From positions 1-64,000 of the forward strand of contig CAVQYE010000019.1 in assembly GCA_963718065.1 (NCBI GenBank): a stretch of 64,000 bases of DNA. The letters are read 5' to 3'. The stretch is from CAVPGP01 sp963718065. Lineage in GTDB: Bacteria > Actinomycetota > Thermoleophilia > Gaiellales > Gaiellaceae. This document shows positions 17,050-26,492 of the stretch, piece by piece. The notes under the pieces are model-generated. The model was not told the DNA's origin. It did no database searches and worked only from the letters and a program-made list of their open reading frames with translations. Each line of letters opens with the position of its first letter. The stretch's first letter is position 1. The position numbers and the translations under genes are program-made.

Positions 17050-17837
17050 CCGACATCTCGGCAGCACAGGTCAAGGCGCTCCGTGAGGCAACGGGCGCCG
17101 GGATCATGGACGCCAAGCGCGCGCTGCAGGAGACCGGGGGCGACCACGACGAAGCCGTGAAGCTGCTCCGCGAGCAGGGCAAGGCGTCGGCTCAGAAGCG
17201 GGCGGGCCGCGAGACGACCGAGGGCAAGGTCGTGTCGCGCATCGACGGCAACGTCGGCGCGATCGTCGCCGTCGGCTCGGAGACCGAGCCCGTCTCGAAC
17301 AACGAGGAGTTCCTGCGCTTCGTGGGCGAGGTGCTCGACACCGTGCACGGAGGCGGCTCGGCGGACTCGCTCGAGGAGGAGCGCCTCCAGCTTTCCGGCA
17401 GGCTCGGTGAGAACATCCAGATCGTCGGCGCGAAGCGCATCGAAGCCGGCGACGGCGAATCGCTCTCCGAGTACGTGCACTTCACGAACAAGATCGGCGC
17501 CCTGATCGCGCTCAAAGGCGGGACGGCGGAGCTCGGCAGGCGGCTCGGGATGCAGCTCACGTCGACGAAGCCCTCGTACCTGCGGCGTGACGACGTTCCC
17601 GCGACAGACGTGGCCGCCGAACGGGAGATCCTCGAGAACTCCGACGAGGTCCAGTCGAAGCCGGAGAACGTCCGTGAGAAGATCGTCGAAGGAATGCTGA
17701 ACAAGAACTTCTTCGGACAGTCGGTCCTGCTCGAGCAGGCGTCGATCATCCCGGACGACGACGGAAAGAACATCGAGAAGGTCCTGAACGACGCGGGCGC
17801 CGAGCTCGTCGACTACGCCTGGTACTCGGTCGGCTAG
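17046..17837 (+). CDS. tsf: Elongation factor Ts
   Basis: A 263-residue guanine-nucleotide exchange factor for EF-Tu. The UBA-like N-terminus AAQVKALREATGAGIMDAKRALQETGGD and the TDFV-equivalent segment (here SNNEEFLRFV) are present, followed by FTNKIGALIALKGG and the C-terminal NKNFFGQSVLLEQ motif typical of this family. GTG start overlaps the rpsB stop by four bases, as is common for this pair. Confidence 0.96.
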   Translation: MTDISAAQVKALREATGAGIMDAKRALQETGGDHDEAVKLLREQGKASAQKRAGRETTEGKVVSRIDGNVGAIVAVGSETEPVSNNEEFLRFVGEVLDTVHGGGSADSLEEERLQLSGRLGENIQIVGAKRIEAGDGESLSEYVHFTNKIGALIALKGGTAELGRRLGMQLTSTKPSYLRRDDVPATDVAAEREILENSDEVQSKPENVREKIVEGMLNKNFFGQSVLLEQASIIPDDDGKNIEKVLNDAGAELVDYAWYSVG

Positions 17838-17841
17838 CCGC

Positions 17842-18603
17842 GTGGCGAGCACCGAGCCGGTCATCCAGGAGCACGGAGCGGGACGCTCGCCGTTCCGGCG
17901 CATCCTGATGAAGCTCTCGGGCGAGGCGCTGATGGGCGACCGCGAGTACGGGATCGAGCCGTCGCGGGTTGCGATCGTCGCGGCGGAGATCGCCGAGATC
18001 CAGCGGAGCGGGATCGAGACGGCGATCGTCGTCGGCGGCGGCAACCTCTACCGCGGCATGGCGGCCTCGGCGGAGGGGATGGACCGCGCCACCGCGGACT
18101 ACTCCGGCATGCTCGCCACGGTGCTGAACGCGCTCGCGGTGCAGGACGCCCTCGAGAAGGCCGGCGCCGACACGCGTGTCATGTCCGCGTTGCACGTGCA
18201 GGAGGTCGCCGAGCCGTACATACGCCGCCGCGCGATCCGGCACCTCGAGAAGCAGCGCATCGTCATCTTCGCGGCCGGCACCGGCAACCCGTTCTTCACG
18301 ACCGACACGGCCGCCGCGCTGCGGGCGCTCGAGATCGGCGCCGAGGCGATCCTGATGGCCAAGCACGGTGTGGACGGCGTCTACGACGGCGATCCGAACC
18401 GTGATCCAGAGGCGCAGTTCCTGCCTGAGCTGACGCACCTCGACGCGATCGAGCGCCGGCTCGAGGTGATGGACACGACGGCGCTCTCGCTGTGCATGGA
18501 CAATCATCTGCCGATCTACGTTTTCCGTCTCGCGGACGGGAACATCGCGCGCGTGGCACGCGGCGAGCGGGTCGGCACGATCATCTCGACGGCGCAGAAC
18601 TGA
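17842..18603 (+). CDS. pyrH: UMP kinase
   Basis: A 253-residue amino-acid-kinase-fold enzyme that phosphorylates UMP to UDP, feeding RNA, DNA and UDP-sugar synthesis. Motifs are RRILMKLSGEALMG (phosphate loop Lys), AIVVGGGNLYRG, DYSGMLATVLNALAVQDALE, FAAGTGNPFFTTDTAAALRA, MAKHGVDGVYDGDPNRDP and VMDTTALSLCMDN. An ~18-residue N-terminal extension precedes the usual start. GTG start, four bases after tsf. Confidence 0.95.
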   Translation: MASTEPVIQEHGAGRSPFRRILMKLSGEALMGDREYGIEPSRVAIVAAEIAEIQRSGIETAIVVGGGNLYRGMAASAEGMDRATADYSGMLATVLNALAVQDALEKAGADTRVMSALHVQEVAEPYIRRRAIRHLEKQRIVIFAAGTGNPFFTTDTAAALRALEIGAEAILMAKHGVDGVYDGDPNRDPEAQFLPELTHLDAIERRLEVMDTTALSLCMDNHLPIYVFRLADGNIARVARGERVGTIISTAQN

Positions 18604-18619
18604 GTTGGGAGGTAGCTGA

Positions 18620-19186
18620 ATGGCAGCAACGATCGACGAGTTCCTGACCGACGCCACGACGCGGATGGACAAGTCCGTCGAGGCGACGCACGACCACTTC
18701 AACTCGGTTCGGACCGGCCGCGCCTCGGCTGCGCTCCTCGACCGGATCCAGGTCGACTACTACGGGACGCCGTCGCCGATCAAGAACATGGCGACGATCG
18801 GCGTGCCCGAGCCGCGGATGCTGACGATCCAGCCGTTCGACCCGACGCAGATCAAGGCGCTCGAGAAGGCGATCCTCGAGTCCGATCTCGGCCTCACGCC
18901 CTCGAACGACGGCAAGACGATCCGGCTGCCGATCCCGCAGCTCACCGAGGAGCGACGCAAGGAGCTCGTCAAGCTGACGCGGAACTACGCGGAGGAAGGA
19001 CGCGTCGCCGTCCGCAACGTGCGCCGCGACGTCCTGAAGCACCTCGAGGAGCTCGTCAAGAACGGCGACGTCGGCGACGACGAGGAGCGCCGCGCCGAGG
19101 ATCGGGTCCAGAAGGTCACCGACGAGCACGTGGCGCGGATCGACGAGATGTTGAAGCGCAAAGAATCCGAGATCATGGAGGTGTGA
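18620..19186 (+). CDS. frr: Ribosome recycling factor
   Basis: A 188-residue protein that, with EF-G, splits the ribosome after termination. Domain I coiled-coil helices and family motifs are clear: FNSVRTGRASAALLDRIQVDYYGTPSPI, MLTIQPFD, GLTPSNDGKTIRLPIPQLTEERRKELVK, ARVAVRNVRRD-type segment (GRVAVRNVRRDVLKHLE) and the terminal helix VQKVTDEHVARIDEMLKRKESEIMEV. A GGGAGG ribosome-binding site precedes ATG 18620. Confidence 0.96.
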   Translation: MAATIDEFLTDATTRMDKSVEATHDHFNSVRTGRASAALLDRIQVDYYGTPSPIKNMATIGVPEPRMLTIQPFDPTQIKALEKAILESDLGLTPSNDGKTIRLPIPQLTEERRKELVKLTRNYAEEGRVAVRNVRRDVLKHLEELVKNGDVGDDEERRAEDRVQKVTDEHVARIDEMLKRKESEIMEV

Positions 19187-19884
19187 GCGCCGAGACGCTC
19201 ACCGACGAAGTCCCGCGCTCCGTCGCGATCATCATGGACGGCAACGGGCGCTGGGCCGCCCAGCGGCAGCTGCCCGTCGCGGAGGGCCACCGGGAGGGGA
19301 CGCGCGCGCTGCGCCGCACCGTCGAGGCCGCGATCGACCTCGGCGTCAAGGATCTCGTCGTCTACGCGTTCTCGACCGAGAACTGGGCGCGCCCGCAGGA
19401 CGAGGTCGACGACCTGATGGAGATCTTCTCCGAGTCGATCGAGCGCGAGCTGCCCGACCTTGCGAAGCAGGGAGTGCGAACGCGGTTCATCGGCCGCCGC
19501 GACCGGGCGCCGGACTCGCTGCGCGCCGAGATGGCGGAGCTCGAGGCGGAGACCGCCGGGAAGGACAGGCTGCACCTCTGGATCGCCTTCGACTACGGCG
19601 GCCGGGCCGAGATCGTCGATGCCGTGCGGAGCCTCGTCGAGGCAGGCGTCGACGAGATCGACGAGGCGGCGCTCTCGGAGCGGCTGTACGCGCCTGAGCT
19701 GCCCGACCCCGATTTGCTGATTCGCGCGTCGGGCGAGCGGCGGATCTCGAACTTCCTGCTCTGGCAGCTCGCCTACGCGGAGCTCGTCTTCGTCGACACG
19801 CTCTGGCCCGACTTCGGCGAGGCCCAGTTGCGCTCCGCGATCACGGAGTACACGCAGCGGCGGCGAAGGTTCGGCGGCAGATGA
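19183..19884 (+). CDS. uppS: Isoprenyl transferase / undecaprenyl diphosphate synthase
   Basis: A 233-residue cis-prenyltransferase that elongates farnesyl diphosphate to the C50-C55 lipid carrier for cell-wall synthesis. Motifs are VAIIMDGNGRWAAQR (catalytic Asp and P-loop), EGHREGTRALR, YAFSTENWARP, RTRFIGRRD, FDYGGRAEIVDAV, DLLIRASGERRISNFLLWQLAYAELVF and WPDF. GTG start overlaps frr by four bases; the stop overlaps cdsA. Together with dxr and ispG in the same operon it links isoprenoid supply to envelope growth. Confidence 0.95.
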   Translation: MSAETLTDEVPRSVAIIMDGNGRWAAQRQLPVAEGHREGTRALRRTVEAAIDLGVKDLVVYAFSTENWARPQDEVDDLMEIFSESIERELPDLAKQGVRTRFIGRRDRAPDSLRAEMAELEAETAGKDRLHLWIAFDYGGRAEIVDAVRSLVEAGVDEIDEAALSERLYAPELPDPDLLIRASGERRISNFLLWQLAYAELVFVDTLWPDFGEAQLRSAITEYTQRRRRFGGR

Positions 19885-20678
19885 GCTCCTTCCTGAACCG
19901 GCTCCTCATCGGCGCCGCTCTGCTGCCGCTGGCTCTCGGCCTCGTGTGGCTCGGCGGCTGGTGGCTCTTCGGCCTCGTCTTCGTCGGCACGCTCTTCGCG
20001 CTCCATGAGTACGCGGGCATGACCAAGCGCCTCGCGCCGCTGATGGCCGCTGCGTATCTCGGCGCCGCGCTCACCCTCGTCGGCGAGCGGCTCGGCGGCG
20101 TCGACTGGATGCTGGCCGGCTTCCTCTCGACGCTCGTCTTCGCGTTCGTGCTGAAGGGAATCGCGGAGACTCGGCCGCCGACGACGGTCTCCGTCGGTGC
20201 GACCGTGCTCGGAGTCGCCTGGATCCCGCTCGGCCTCGGCTACGCGATGCTCCTGCGCGACATCCCGGAGCACGGCCGCCTCGCCGCGTTCACGGTGCTG
20301 ATCGCCGTCTGGGCCGGCGACTCGTTCGCCTACTTCGGCGGCCGCCTGCTGGGGCGGCACAAGCTGGCGCCGTCGGTGTCCCCGAGCAAGACCTGGGAGG
20401 GCTTCCTCTTCGGGACGGCCGCGACGATCTTCGTCTGTTTCGTCACGCTCTACGACCAGAATTGGGTGCCGATCTGGCAGTCGCTCGTCCTGGGTGTCGT
20501 CATCGCGCTCGCCGGGCCGATCGGCGACCTCTTCGAGTCGGCGATCAAGCGCGACATGGAGGTCAAGGACTCGGGCCGGGTGCTGGGCGGGCACGGCGGC
20601 ATGCTCGACCGCGTCGACGCGCTCCTGTTCGCGTGCGTCGCCGGCTACTACACGCTGCTGGCGTTCAACGCGTTCTAG
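19881..20678 (+). CDS. cdsA: Phosphatidate cytidylyltransferase
   Basis: A 265-residue polytopic membrane enzyme converting phosphatidate and CTP to CDP-diacylglycerol, the branch point of phospholipid synthesis. About seven hydrophobic spans are visible. The C-terminal signature is complete: SPSKTWEGFLFGTA, then GDLFESAIKRDMEVKDSG and LGGHGGMLDRVDALLFA. The product is used by PgsA-type enzymes such as the one at 30517. ATG overlaps the uppS stop. Confidence 0.94.
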   Translation: MSSFLNRLLIGAALLPLALGLVWLGGWWLFGLVFVGTLFALHEYAGMTKRLAPLMAAAYLGAALTLVGERLGGVDWMLAGFLSTLVFAFVLKGIAETRPPTTVSVGATVLGVAWIPLGLGYAMLLRDIPEHGRLAAFTVLIAVWAGDSFAYFGGRLLGRHKLAPSVSPSKTWEGFLFGTAATIFVCFVTLYDQNWVPIWQSLVLGVVIALAGPIGDLFESAIKRDMEVKDSGRVLGGHGGMLDRVDALLFACVAGYYTLLAFNAF

Positions 20679-20703
20679 GCGCAGGCGACGCTACTCTGGC
20701 GCG

Positions 20704-21755
20704 ATGAAACGCATTGCCCTGCTCGGCGCGACGGGCTCGATCGGCCGGCAGGCGCTCGAGGTCTGCGACGCCAATCCGGAACTGGAGGTCTGCGCCCTCG
20801 CGTCGGGCTCTTCGCCTTTGGACGAGCTGGCGGCGGAATACCCGGAGGCGGAGCTCCAGGTCGGCGGCGATCTCGTCGCGCTCCTGGAGCGGACGCGTCC
20901 CGACGTCGTGCTGAATGCGGTCGTCGGCTTTGCGGGACTGCCGGCGACGCTCTGGACCCTCGAGCGCGGCGTCACGCTCGCGCTCGCAAACAAGGAGAGC
21001 CTCGTCGCCGCGGGTGAGCTGGCGCTCGCCGCGTGGGAGCGGGGTGGGGGCCTGCTGCTGCCCGTCGACTCGGAGCACTCGGCGATCTTCCAGTGCCTCC
21101 GCGGCGAGCAGGCCGTCGAGCATCGTGCTGACCGCGTCCGGTGGTCCGTTCCGCGGGCGCACGCGCGACGAGCTCGCAGCAGTGACGGCCGAGCAGGCGC
21201 TGGCTCATCCGACCTGGTCGATGGGCCCGAAGATCACGATCGACTCGGCGACGCTGGCCAACAAGGGACTCGAGCTGATCGAGGCGCACTACCTCTTCGG
21301 CGTCGACTACGACCGGATCGAGGTGGTGATCCAGCCGACGTCGATCGTCCACGGCATCGTCCGCCTGCGCGACGGCGCCGCGCTCGCGCATCTCGGCCAC
21401 CCGGACATGCGCGTGCCGATCTCGTACGCACTCACGTACCCGGACCGGGCCGAGACGCCTGTGCGCGCCGCTCGAGCTGACGACGCTCGAGTTCCACGAG
21501 CCGGATCTGGAGACGTTCCCGATGCTGCGCCTCGCGCGCGAGGCCGGCGAGCGCGGTGGCACCTACCCCTGCGCGTACAACGCCGCGAACGAGGTCGCCG
21601 TCGGCGCCTTCCTCGAGGGCCGCCTCGGCTTCCTCGACATCGCCTCGACCGTGGAGTCGGTGCTCACCGCCTGGGAGCGCGGCCCCGCGGAGGACCTCGA
21701 CCACCTCGTCGGCGCCGACGCAGAGGCGCGAAGGCTCGCCCTCCAGCCCGCATGA
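20704..21755 (+). CDS. dxr: 1-deoxy-D-xylulose 5-phosphate reductoisomerase, two frameshifts
   Basis: Second step of the MEP isoprenoid pathway; makes MEP from DXP with NADPH. Segments in three frames join as one Dxr: KRIALLGATGSIGRQALEV (NADPH site), NAVVGFAGLPATLWTLE, LALANKESLVAAGEL, PVDSEHSAIFQCLRG, frame change near 21110, TASGGPFRGRTRDEL, AHPTWSMGPKITIDSATLANKGLE (metal and substrate site), VVIQPTSIVHGIVRL, frame change near 21455-21475, LEFHEPDLETFPMLRLARE, YNAANEVAVGAFL. All catalytic segments are present, so the frame breaks are most likely sequence errors. Stop overlaps rseP. Confidence 0.92.
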
Positions 21756-22958
21756 ACGCCTTCATCTCGATCCTCGGGCTTGCACTCCTGATCCTCGTTC
21801 ACGAGGCCGGGCACTTCTTCACCGCGCGCGCCGTGGGGATGAGGCCGCGCAAGTTCTACCTCGGCTTCCCACCGGCGATCGCCAAGGTCAAGCGGAACGG
21901 CATCGAGTACGGCATCGGGGCGGTCCCGCTCGGCGGCTACGTGAAGATCCCGGGGATGCACCGGCCCGCGGCGCAGGACCTCGAGGTGCATCTGGGGCGC
22001 GCGCTGCACGAGGCGCCGGAGCTCACGGGACCGCTCGCGCGCGTGCAGAGACCGCTGGAGACCGAGGACTTCACCGGTGCGCGTGCCGCCCTGCCCGAGC
22101 TCGAGCGCGCCGTGGAGGCGGCGGAGCTCTCGCCGGGCGCGTCGGCCCGTGCCCATCGCGGTCTCATCGACGCCGCGGACGCGCTCGCGCCCGACGCCTA
22201 CTGGCGGGCGACGAGCTGGAAGCGGATCGCGGTCATCTTCGCCGGCCCCGGCACGAACATCCTCTTTGCGATCTTGATGTTCACCCTGGTCTTCGCGATG
22301 GGCAGCGGGGCGTACCGTCTTGGATTCTCGCTCGAAGCGAAGGGCGACAACGTGACGGGCGGCGTTCACGACGTCTCCGCCGACTCCCCGGCCGCCCGCG
22401 CAGGACTGCGCGCAGGCGATCACATCGTCGCGGTCAACGGCACGCGTGTCGCACCCGAGAACATCTCGAAGCGGATCCGGGCCTCGCACGGAGCCCCGGT
22501 CGTGCTGACGGTCGAGCGGGGTGGAGCGAGCGATCACGCTTCCGGCCGCGAAAGCACGCAAGGACGCCGGCGAGCCGCTCGGCACGGCGTTCGTGAACTC
22601 GGTCAAGACGACCGGCGAGGTCACGAAGGCGATCGGCTCGAGCCTCGCCGGCCTCGTCCACGAGTCGGGCCGCAAGCAGATCTCGAGCCCCATCGGCATC
22701 GTCCGCGGCTCCTCCGACGCGATCACCCAGGGCGCGCAGGCGTACCTCGGCACGCTCGGGCTGATCTCGCTGTCGCTCGCGCTCCTGAACCTGCTGCCGC
22801 TGCTGCCGCTCGACGGCGGCCACATCGTCTTCTCGATCGTCGAGGGCCTGCGGGGACGAGCGGTGCCGCGCGCCGTCTACGAGCGAGCCTCCGCCTTCGG
22901 GATCGTGCTCGTGCTGCTGCTGTTCATGCTCGGGATCAACAACGACCTCGGCGGCTGA
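21752..22958 (+). CDS. rseP: Site-2 protease RseP (M50), one frameshift
   Basis: Intramembrane zinc metalloprotease that cleaves membrane-embedded regulators such as anti-sigma factors and cleared signal peptides. The first span carries LVHEAGHFFTARAVG (HExxH); a PDZ domain follows (AGLRAGDHIVAVNGTRV), and the C-terminal span has NLLPLLPLDGGHIVFSIVEGLRG with the third zinc ligand. Between the first motif and the second membrane segment there is an extra ~80-residue, Ala/Glu-rich insert (from AAQDLEVHLG to DALAPDAYW). A frameshift near 22515-22525 splits PDZ from the rest. Sits in the usual dxr-rseP-ispG order and is followed immediately by repeat element copy B. Confidence 0.92.
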
Positions 22959-23121
22959 GATGGCTGATGCCCCGACAACGCACGCCTGGATGGTGGCTCA
23001 TGCGCGGCGACGTGCGCGCGGGTCAGCCTTGGACATGCAACCAGCATGGCCGACGGCTGACCCGCACCCCCGTCTTGGCCTGAGCCATCCCCAGGCCCAC
23101 CCTGCCGTGGCACCAACCATC
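22959..23121. repeat. Structured ~164-bp hairpin element, copy B (partner at 13584)
   Basis: Second copy of the element, filling the gap between rseP and ispG, just as copy A fills lspA-rluD. It ends with the same CAACCATCTAG. The inner stem is GGGTCAGCC/GGCTGACCC where copy A has GGTTCAGCC/GGCTGAACC: a T-A pair has become G-C. Outer arms are GATGGCTGATGCC and GGCACCAACCATC. The middle stretch (CCAGCATGGCCGACGGCTGA) and TTGGCCTGAGCCATCCCCAG are nearly identical between copies, while P3-like palindrome bases vary. Same orientation as copy A relative to the flanking genes. Confidence 0.8.
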
Positions 23122-23134
23122 TAGCCTTCATTCC

Positions 23135-24268
23135 GTGAGCAGTGAGCGCCAGATCCACGTCGGCGGTGTCGCGATCGGCGGCGGCGCACCCGTCGCGGTG
23201 CAGTCGATGACGCTGACGAAGACGCACGACGTGCCCGCGACGATGGAACAGATCGCCAGGCTTGCCGACGCGGGTTGCGAGATCGTGCGCGTCGCGGTGC
23301 CGAAGCTCGAGGACGCCGAGGCGCTGCCGAGGATCGTCCGCTTCTCGCCGTTGCCGGTGATCGCGGACATCCACTTCAACGCGAGTCTCGCGCTGAAGGC
23401 GATCGAGGCCGGCGTCGCAGCCGTGCGCATCAACCCGGGCAACATCGGCGGGCCGGACAAGGTGGAGCAGGTCGTGACCGCCGCCAAGCGGGCCGGGATG
23501 CCGATGCGGATCGGCGCCAACTCGGGCTCACTGCCGAAGCATCTCGCCGGTCTCGCACAGGAAGACCAGGCCGCGGCGCTCGTGGAGGCCGCGCTCGAGG
23601 AGGTGCGGCTGCTGGAGCGGCTCGAGTACTACGACTTCAAGATCTCGGTGAAGTCGAGCCACGTGCCGACGATGATCCGCGCCTACCGGATGCTTTCGGA
23701 GCAGGTGCCGTACCCGCTGCACCTCGGCGTCACGGAAGCGGGCACGCCGTTCGCCGGCTCGATCAAGAGCGCCGTCGGCATGGGCGCGCTGCTCGCCGAC
23801 GGCGTGGGGGACACGATGCGCGTCTCGCTGACCGCGGACCCCGTCGAGGAGGTGCGCGTGTGCTGGGAGATCCTGAAGGCGCTCGGCCTCCGCGAGCGCG
23901 GCCCGGTGATGATCGCCTGCCCGAGCTGCGGCCGCGACAACGTCGGCGTGCAGCGCCTCGCCGAGAAGGTCGAGGAGCGCCTGCGCGACTATCCGCAGGC
24001 GTTCGAGGTGGCGGTGCTCGGCTGCGCCGTCAACGGCCCGGGCGAGGCGGGCGACGCAGACTTCGGCATCGCCGGCGGCCGCGACGTCGGGTTCGTCTAC
24101 GCGCACGGGCGGGTGCTGAAGAAGGTCAGCTCCGACATCCTGATCGACGAGCTCTTTCACGAGATCGATCTCTGGATCGAGGACGGCATGCGGCGTCCGA
24201 AGCGGCTGAAGATGGCCAAACCCGCTGCCCTGGCAATGGCTGAAGCCTCGATGATCCCGCTCGACTAA
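23135..24268 (+). CDS. ispG: 4-hydroxy-3-methylbut-2-en-1-yl diphosphate synthase
   Basis: A 377-residue [4Fe-4S] enzyme of the MEP pathway that reduces cyclic MEcPP to HMBPP. The TIM-barrel part has PVAVQSMTLTKTHDV, VRVAVPKLEDAEAL, VIADIHFNASLALKA, VRINPGNIGG and GANSGSLPKHL; the cluster domain has IACPSCGRDNVGVQ (two Cys) and VLGCAVNGPGEAGDADFGIAGG (third Cys). The GTG start at 23135 lies 14 bases after the repeat element. Completes the dxr-rseP-ispG trio; DXP-pathway partners elsewhere are not in the window. Confidence 0.95.
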   Translation: MSSERQIHVGGVAIGGGAPVAVQSMTLTKTHDVPATMEQIARLADAGCEIVRVAVPKLEDAEALPRIVRFSPLPVIADIHFNASLALKAIEAGVAAVRINPGNIGGPDKVEQVVTAAKRAGMPMRIGANSGSLPKHLAGLAQEDQAAALVEAALEEVRLLERLEYYDFKISVKSSHVPTMIRAYRMLSEQVPYPLHLGVTEAGTPFAGSIKSAVGMGALLADGVGDTMRVSLTADPVEEVRVCWEILKALGLRERGPVMIACPSCGRDNVGVQRLAEKVEERLRDYPQAFEVAVLGCAVNGPGEAGDADFGIAGGRDVGFVYAHGRVLKKVSSDILIDELFHEIDLWIEDGMRRPKRLKMAKPAALAMAEASMIPLD

Positions 24269-24283
24269 CCTCAACGGTTCCCG

Positions 24284-25957
24284 ATGATCCGTCGAGCCTC
24301 ACACCTCTTCTTGCCAACCCTGCGCGACGCGCCCGCCGACGCGGAGGCCGCGAGCCACAAGCTGCTCGTTCGCGGAGGCTTCATCCGCCAGGTCGCCGCC
24401 GGCGTCTGGACCTTCCTTCCGCTCGGCTGGCGCGTCCATCAGAAGATCGTCCAGATCATCCGCGAGGAGATCGACGCGATCGGCGGCCAGGAGATGCTGA
24501 TGCCTGTCCTGACGCCGTTCGAGCTCTGGGAGCAGAGCGGACGCGACTACATCCAGGAGATCTTCCGCCTCAAGGACCGGAAGGGGGCGGACTACGTGCT
24601 CCCGATGACGCACGAGGAGACGGTCACGTTCCACGGGCGCGAGATCCACAGCTACAAGCAGCTGCCGCAGATCCTCTACCACTTCTCGATCAAGGAACGG
24701 GACGAGCAGCGCCCGCGCGGTGGGCTGCTGCGCGTGAGGGAGTTCATCATGAAGGACTCCTACTCGTTCGACCGCGACGAGGAGGGTCTCGCGCAGAGCT
24801 TCGAGCTGCACCGCGGCGCGTACGAGCGGATCTTCGAGCGCTGCGGGATCGAGGCGGTCGGCGTCCAGGCCGAGTCGGGGATGATGGGCGGCAAGGAGTC
24901 ATTCGACTTCCTCGCACCGTCCGGATCGGGCGAAAACATGCTCGTGACGTGCGAGAACGGCGACTTCGCCGCGGATCTCGAGATCGCGCACGGCGTTCCG
25001 CGCGCACCGGAGTTTCCTCCAAGCCTCGATGCACCCGAGGAGGTCGAGACGCCCGGCGTCAAGACCTGCGAGGCCCTGGCCGAGTACCTGGGCATCGACG
25101 TGGCCGCGACGTCGAAGGCAATGCCGGTCAAGCGGCAGGACGACGGGAAGATCGTTCTGGCGCTGCTCCGCGGCGACGATCGCCTCGAGGAGGCGAAGCT
25201 CGTGACGGCACTCGGCTCCGACTACACACCGGCAACCGACGACGAGATCCTCGCCGCCTTCGGCGCCGAGGGCGGCTCGCTCGGCCCGGTGCACTTCGAC
25301 GGCGCCGTCGTCGCGGACGAGACGCTTCGTGACGGCCAATTCGTCGCCGGCGCGAATCGCACCGGCTGGCACCTCCGCGGCGTCGAGCACGAGCGCGACT
25401 ACCGCGCGACCTTCGCGGATCTTCGCCGCCCGAAGGAGGGGGATCGCTGTCCGAACTGCGGCGGAGCGCTGCGCTTCCAGACCGCGATCGAGGTCGGGCA
25501 CATCTTCAAGTTCGGAACGCGCTACTCCGAGCCCCTCGGGGCGATGTTCCTCGATGAGGACGGGACGGAGAAGCCGTTCGTGATGGGCTCGTACGGAATC
25601 GGCCCCGGCCGCGTGATGGCGGCCGCGGTCGAGCAGAGTAACGACGAGCACGGGATCGTCTGGCCCCGTGCGATCGCGCCGTACGACGTGCACATCGTGG
25701 CCCTCCCGGGCGTCGAGGAGCAGGCCGAGCAGGCCGCCAAGGCGCTGGACGCAGCCGGGAAGGAGGTGCTGCTCGACGATCGCGACCGCCGGGCCGGAGA
25801 GAAGTTCGCCGACGCCGATCTGATCGGCCTGCCGACCCGCGTCACGGTAGGCCGCAAGACACTCGAGGACGGCAAGGTCGACGTCCGCGACCGGGCGACC
25901 GGAGCGGAGCAACGTGTAGACGTTTCCGATCTGGGCAAAGACAACGGCAATGCGTAG
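24284..25957 (+). CDS. proS: Prolyl-tRNA synthetase, bacterial type with editing insert
   Basis: A 557-residue class II aminoacyl-tRNA synthetase. Motif 1/2/3 regions are visible: LRDAPADAEAASHKLLVRGGFIRQVAAGVW, RPRGGLLRVREFIMKDSYSFD and GSYGIGPGRVMAAAVEQ. The INS editing domain (about residues 225-390), which clears Ala-tRNA-Pro, is present between motifs 2 and 3, and the anticodon-binding domain is at the C-terminus (DVHIVALPGVEEQAE, DDRDRRAGEKFADADLIGLPTRVTVG). A CPNCGG pair after RPKEGD is typical of the bacterial form. ATG start. A tRNA-Pro(GGG) gene lies about 850 bp downstream. Confidence 0.95.
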   Translation: MIRRASHLFLPTLRDAPADAEAASHKLLVRGGFIRQVAAGVWTFLPLGWRVHQKIVQIIREEIDAIGGQEMLMPVLTPFELWEQSGRDYIQEIFRLKDRKGADYVLPMTHEETVTFHGREIHSYKQLPQILYHFSIKERDEQRPRGGLLRVREFIMKDSYSFDRDEEGLAQSFELHRGAYERIFERCGIEAVGVQAESGMMGGKESFDFLAPSGSGENMLVTCENGDFAADLEIAHGVPRAPEFPPSLDAPEEVETPGVKTCEALAEYLGIDVAATSKAMPVKRQDDGKIVLALLRGDDRLEEAKLVTALGSDYTPATDDEILAAFGAEGGSLGPVHFDGAVVADETLRDGQFVAGANRTGWHLRGVEHERDYRATFADLRRPKEGDRCPNCGGALRFQTAIEVGHIFKFGTRYSEPLGAMFLDEDGTEKPFVMGSYGIGPGRVMAAAVEQSNDEHGIVWPRAIAPYDVHIVALPGVEEQAEQAAKALDAAGKEVLLDDRDRRAGEKFADADLIGLPTRVTVGRKTLEDGKVDVRDRATGAEQRVDVSDLGKDNGNA

Positions 25958-26261
25958 ACGAAAGCGCCATACAGACAAGCCCTTCGGCGATGCGATCTCG
26001 CTGCTGATGGCCGATCAGAACATCACCTATCGCGGCCTGGCGGCCGAAACAGGGCTCTCCGCCGGTTATCTGAACCATCTCGTCCACGGGAACCGCCCGG
26101 TGCCTTCCGAGGAGGTCATCGCGCGGCTCGCAGGGGCACTCGGGGTCGATCCGGCGCATTTCCGAGAGGTCCGGATCCGCGTCATCTCCGAGGCACTGGA
26201 GAAGAATCCCGAGCTGGTCGACCGCCTCTACAAGCGGCTCTCCGGGGCGCGCGTCCGCTAG
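25950..26261 (+). CDS. XRE-family helix-turn-helix regulator
   Basis: A 103-residue DNA-binding protein starting eight bases inside the end of proS. The Cro/C1-type HTH is LMADQNITYRGLAAETGLSAGYLNHLVHGNRPVPSEEVIARLAGALGVDPAHF, with recognition helix GLSAGYLNHLVHG. The rest is a short Arg/Leu-rich helix that may dimerise. Co-transcription with proS is likely. Target unknown. The 231-bp stretch that follows contains nothing recognisable. Confidence 0.88.
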   Translation: MRRRKRHTDKPFGDAISLLMADQNITYRGLAAETGLSAGYLNHLVHGNRPVPSEEVIARLAGALGVDPAHFREVRIRVISEALEKNPELVDRLYKRLSGARVR

Positions 26262-26492
26262 CGCCCACGCCGCGAAGAGACGTCGACCAGAGTCGCGCGC
26301 CCGGCCTTTTGCGCCACGCCCCTGCCTCTGAGGCTGGGCCACGGCCGAAACGGCCGAGTCCCGGGGTCGGCCGGGCTGACAATCGAGCCCGCTCGGAGGC
26401 CGAGTCACTCGCACGAGGGATGCCCAGGGCGCCCGAGACGCGTCATGGTGTGCACGGGGGCACGCAGAAGCACACAGAAGGAGTGTGAAACC

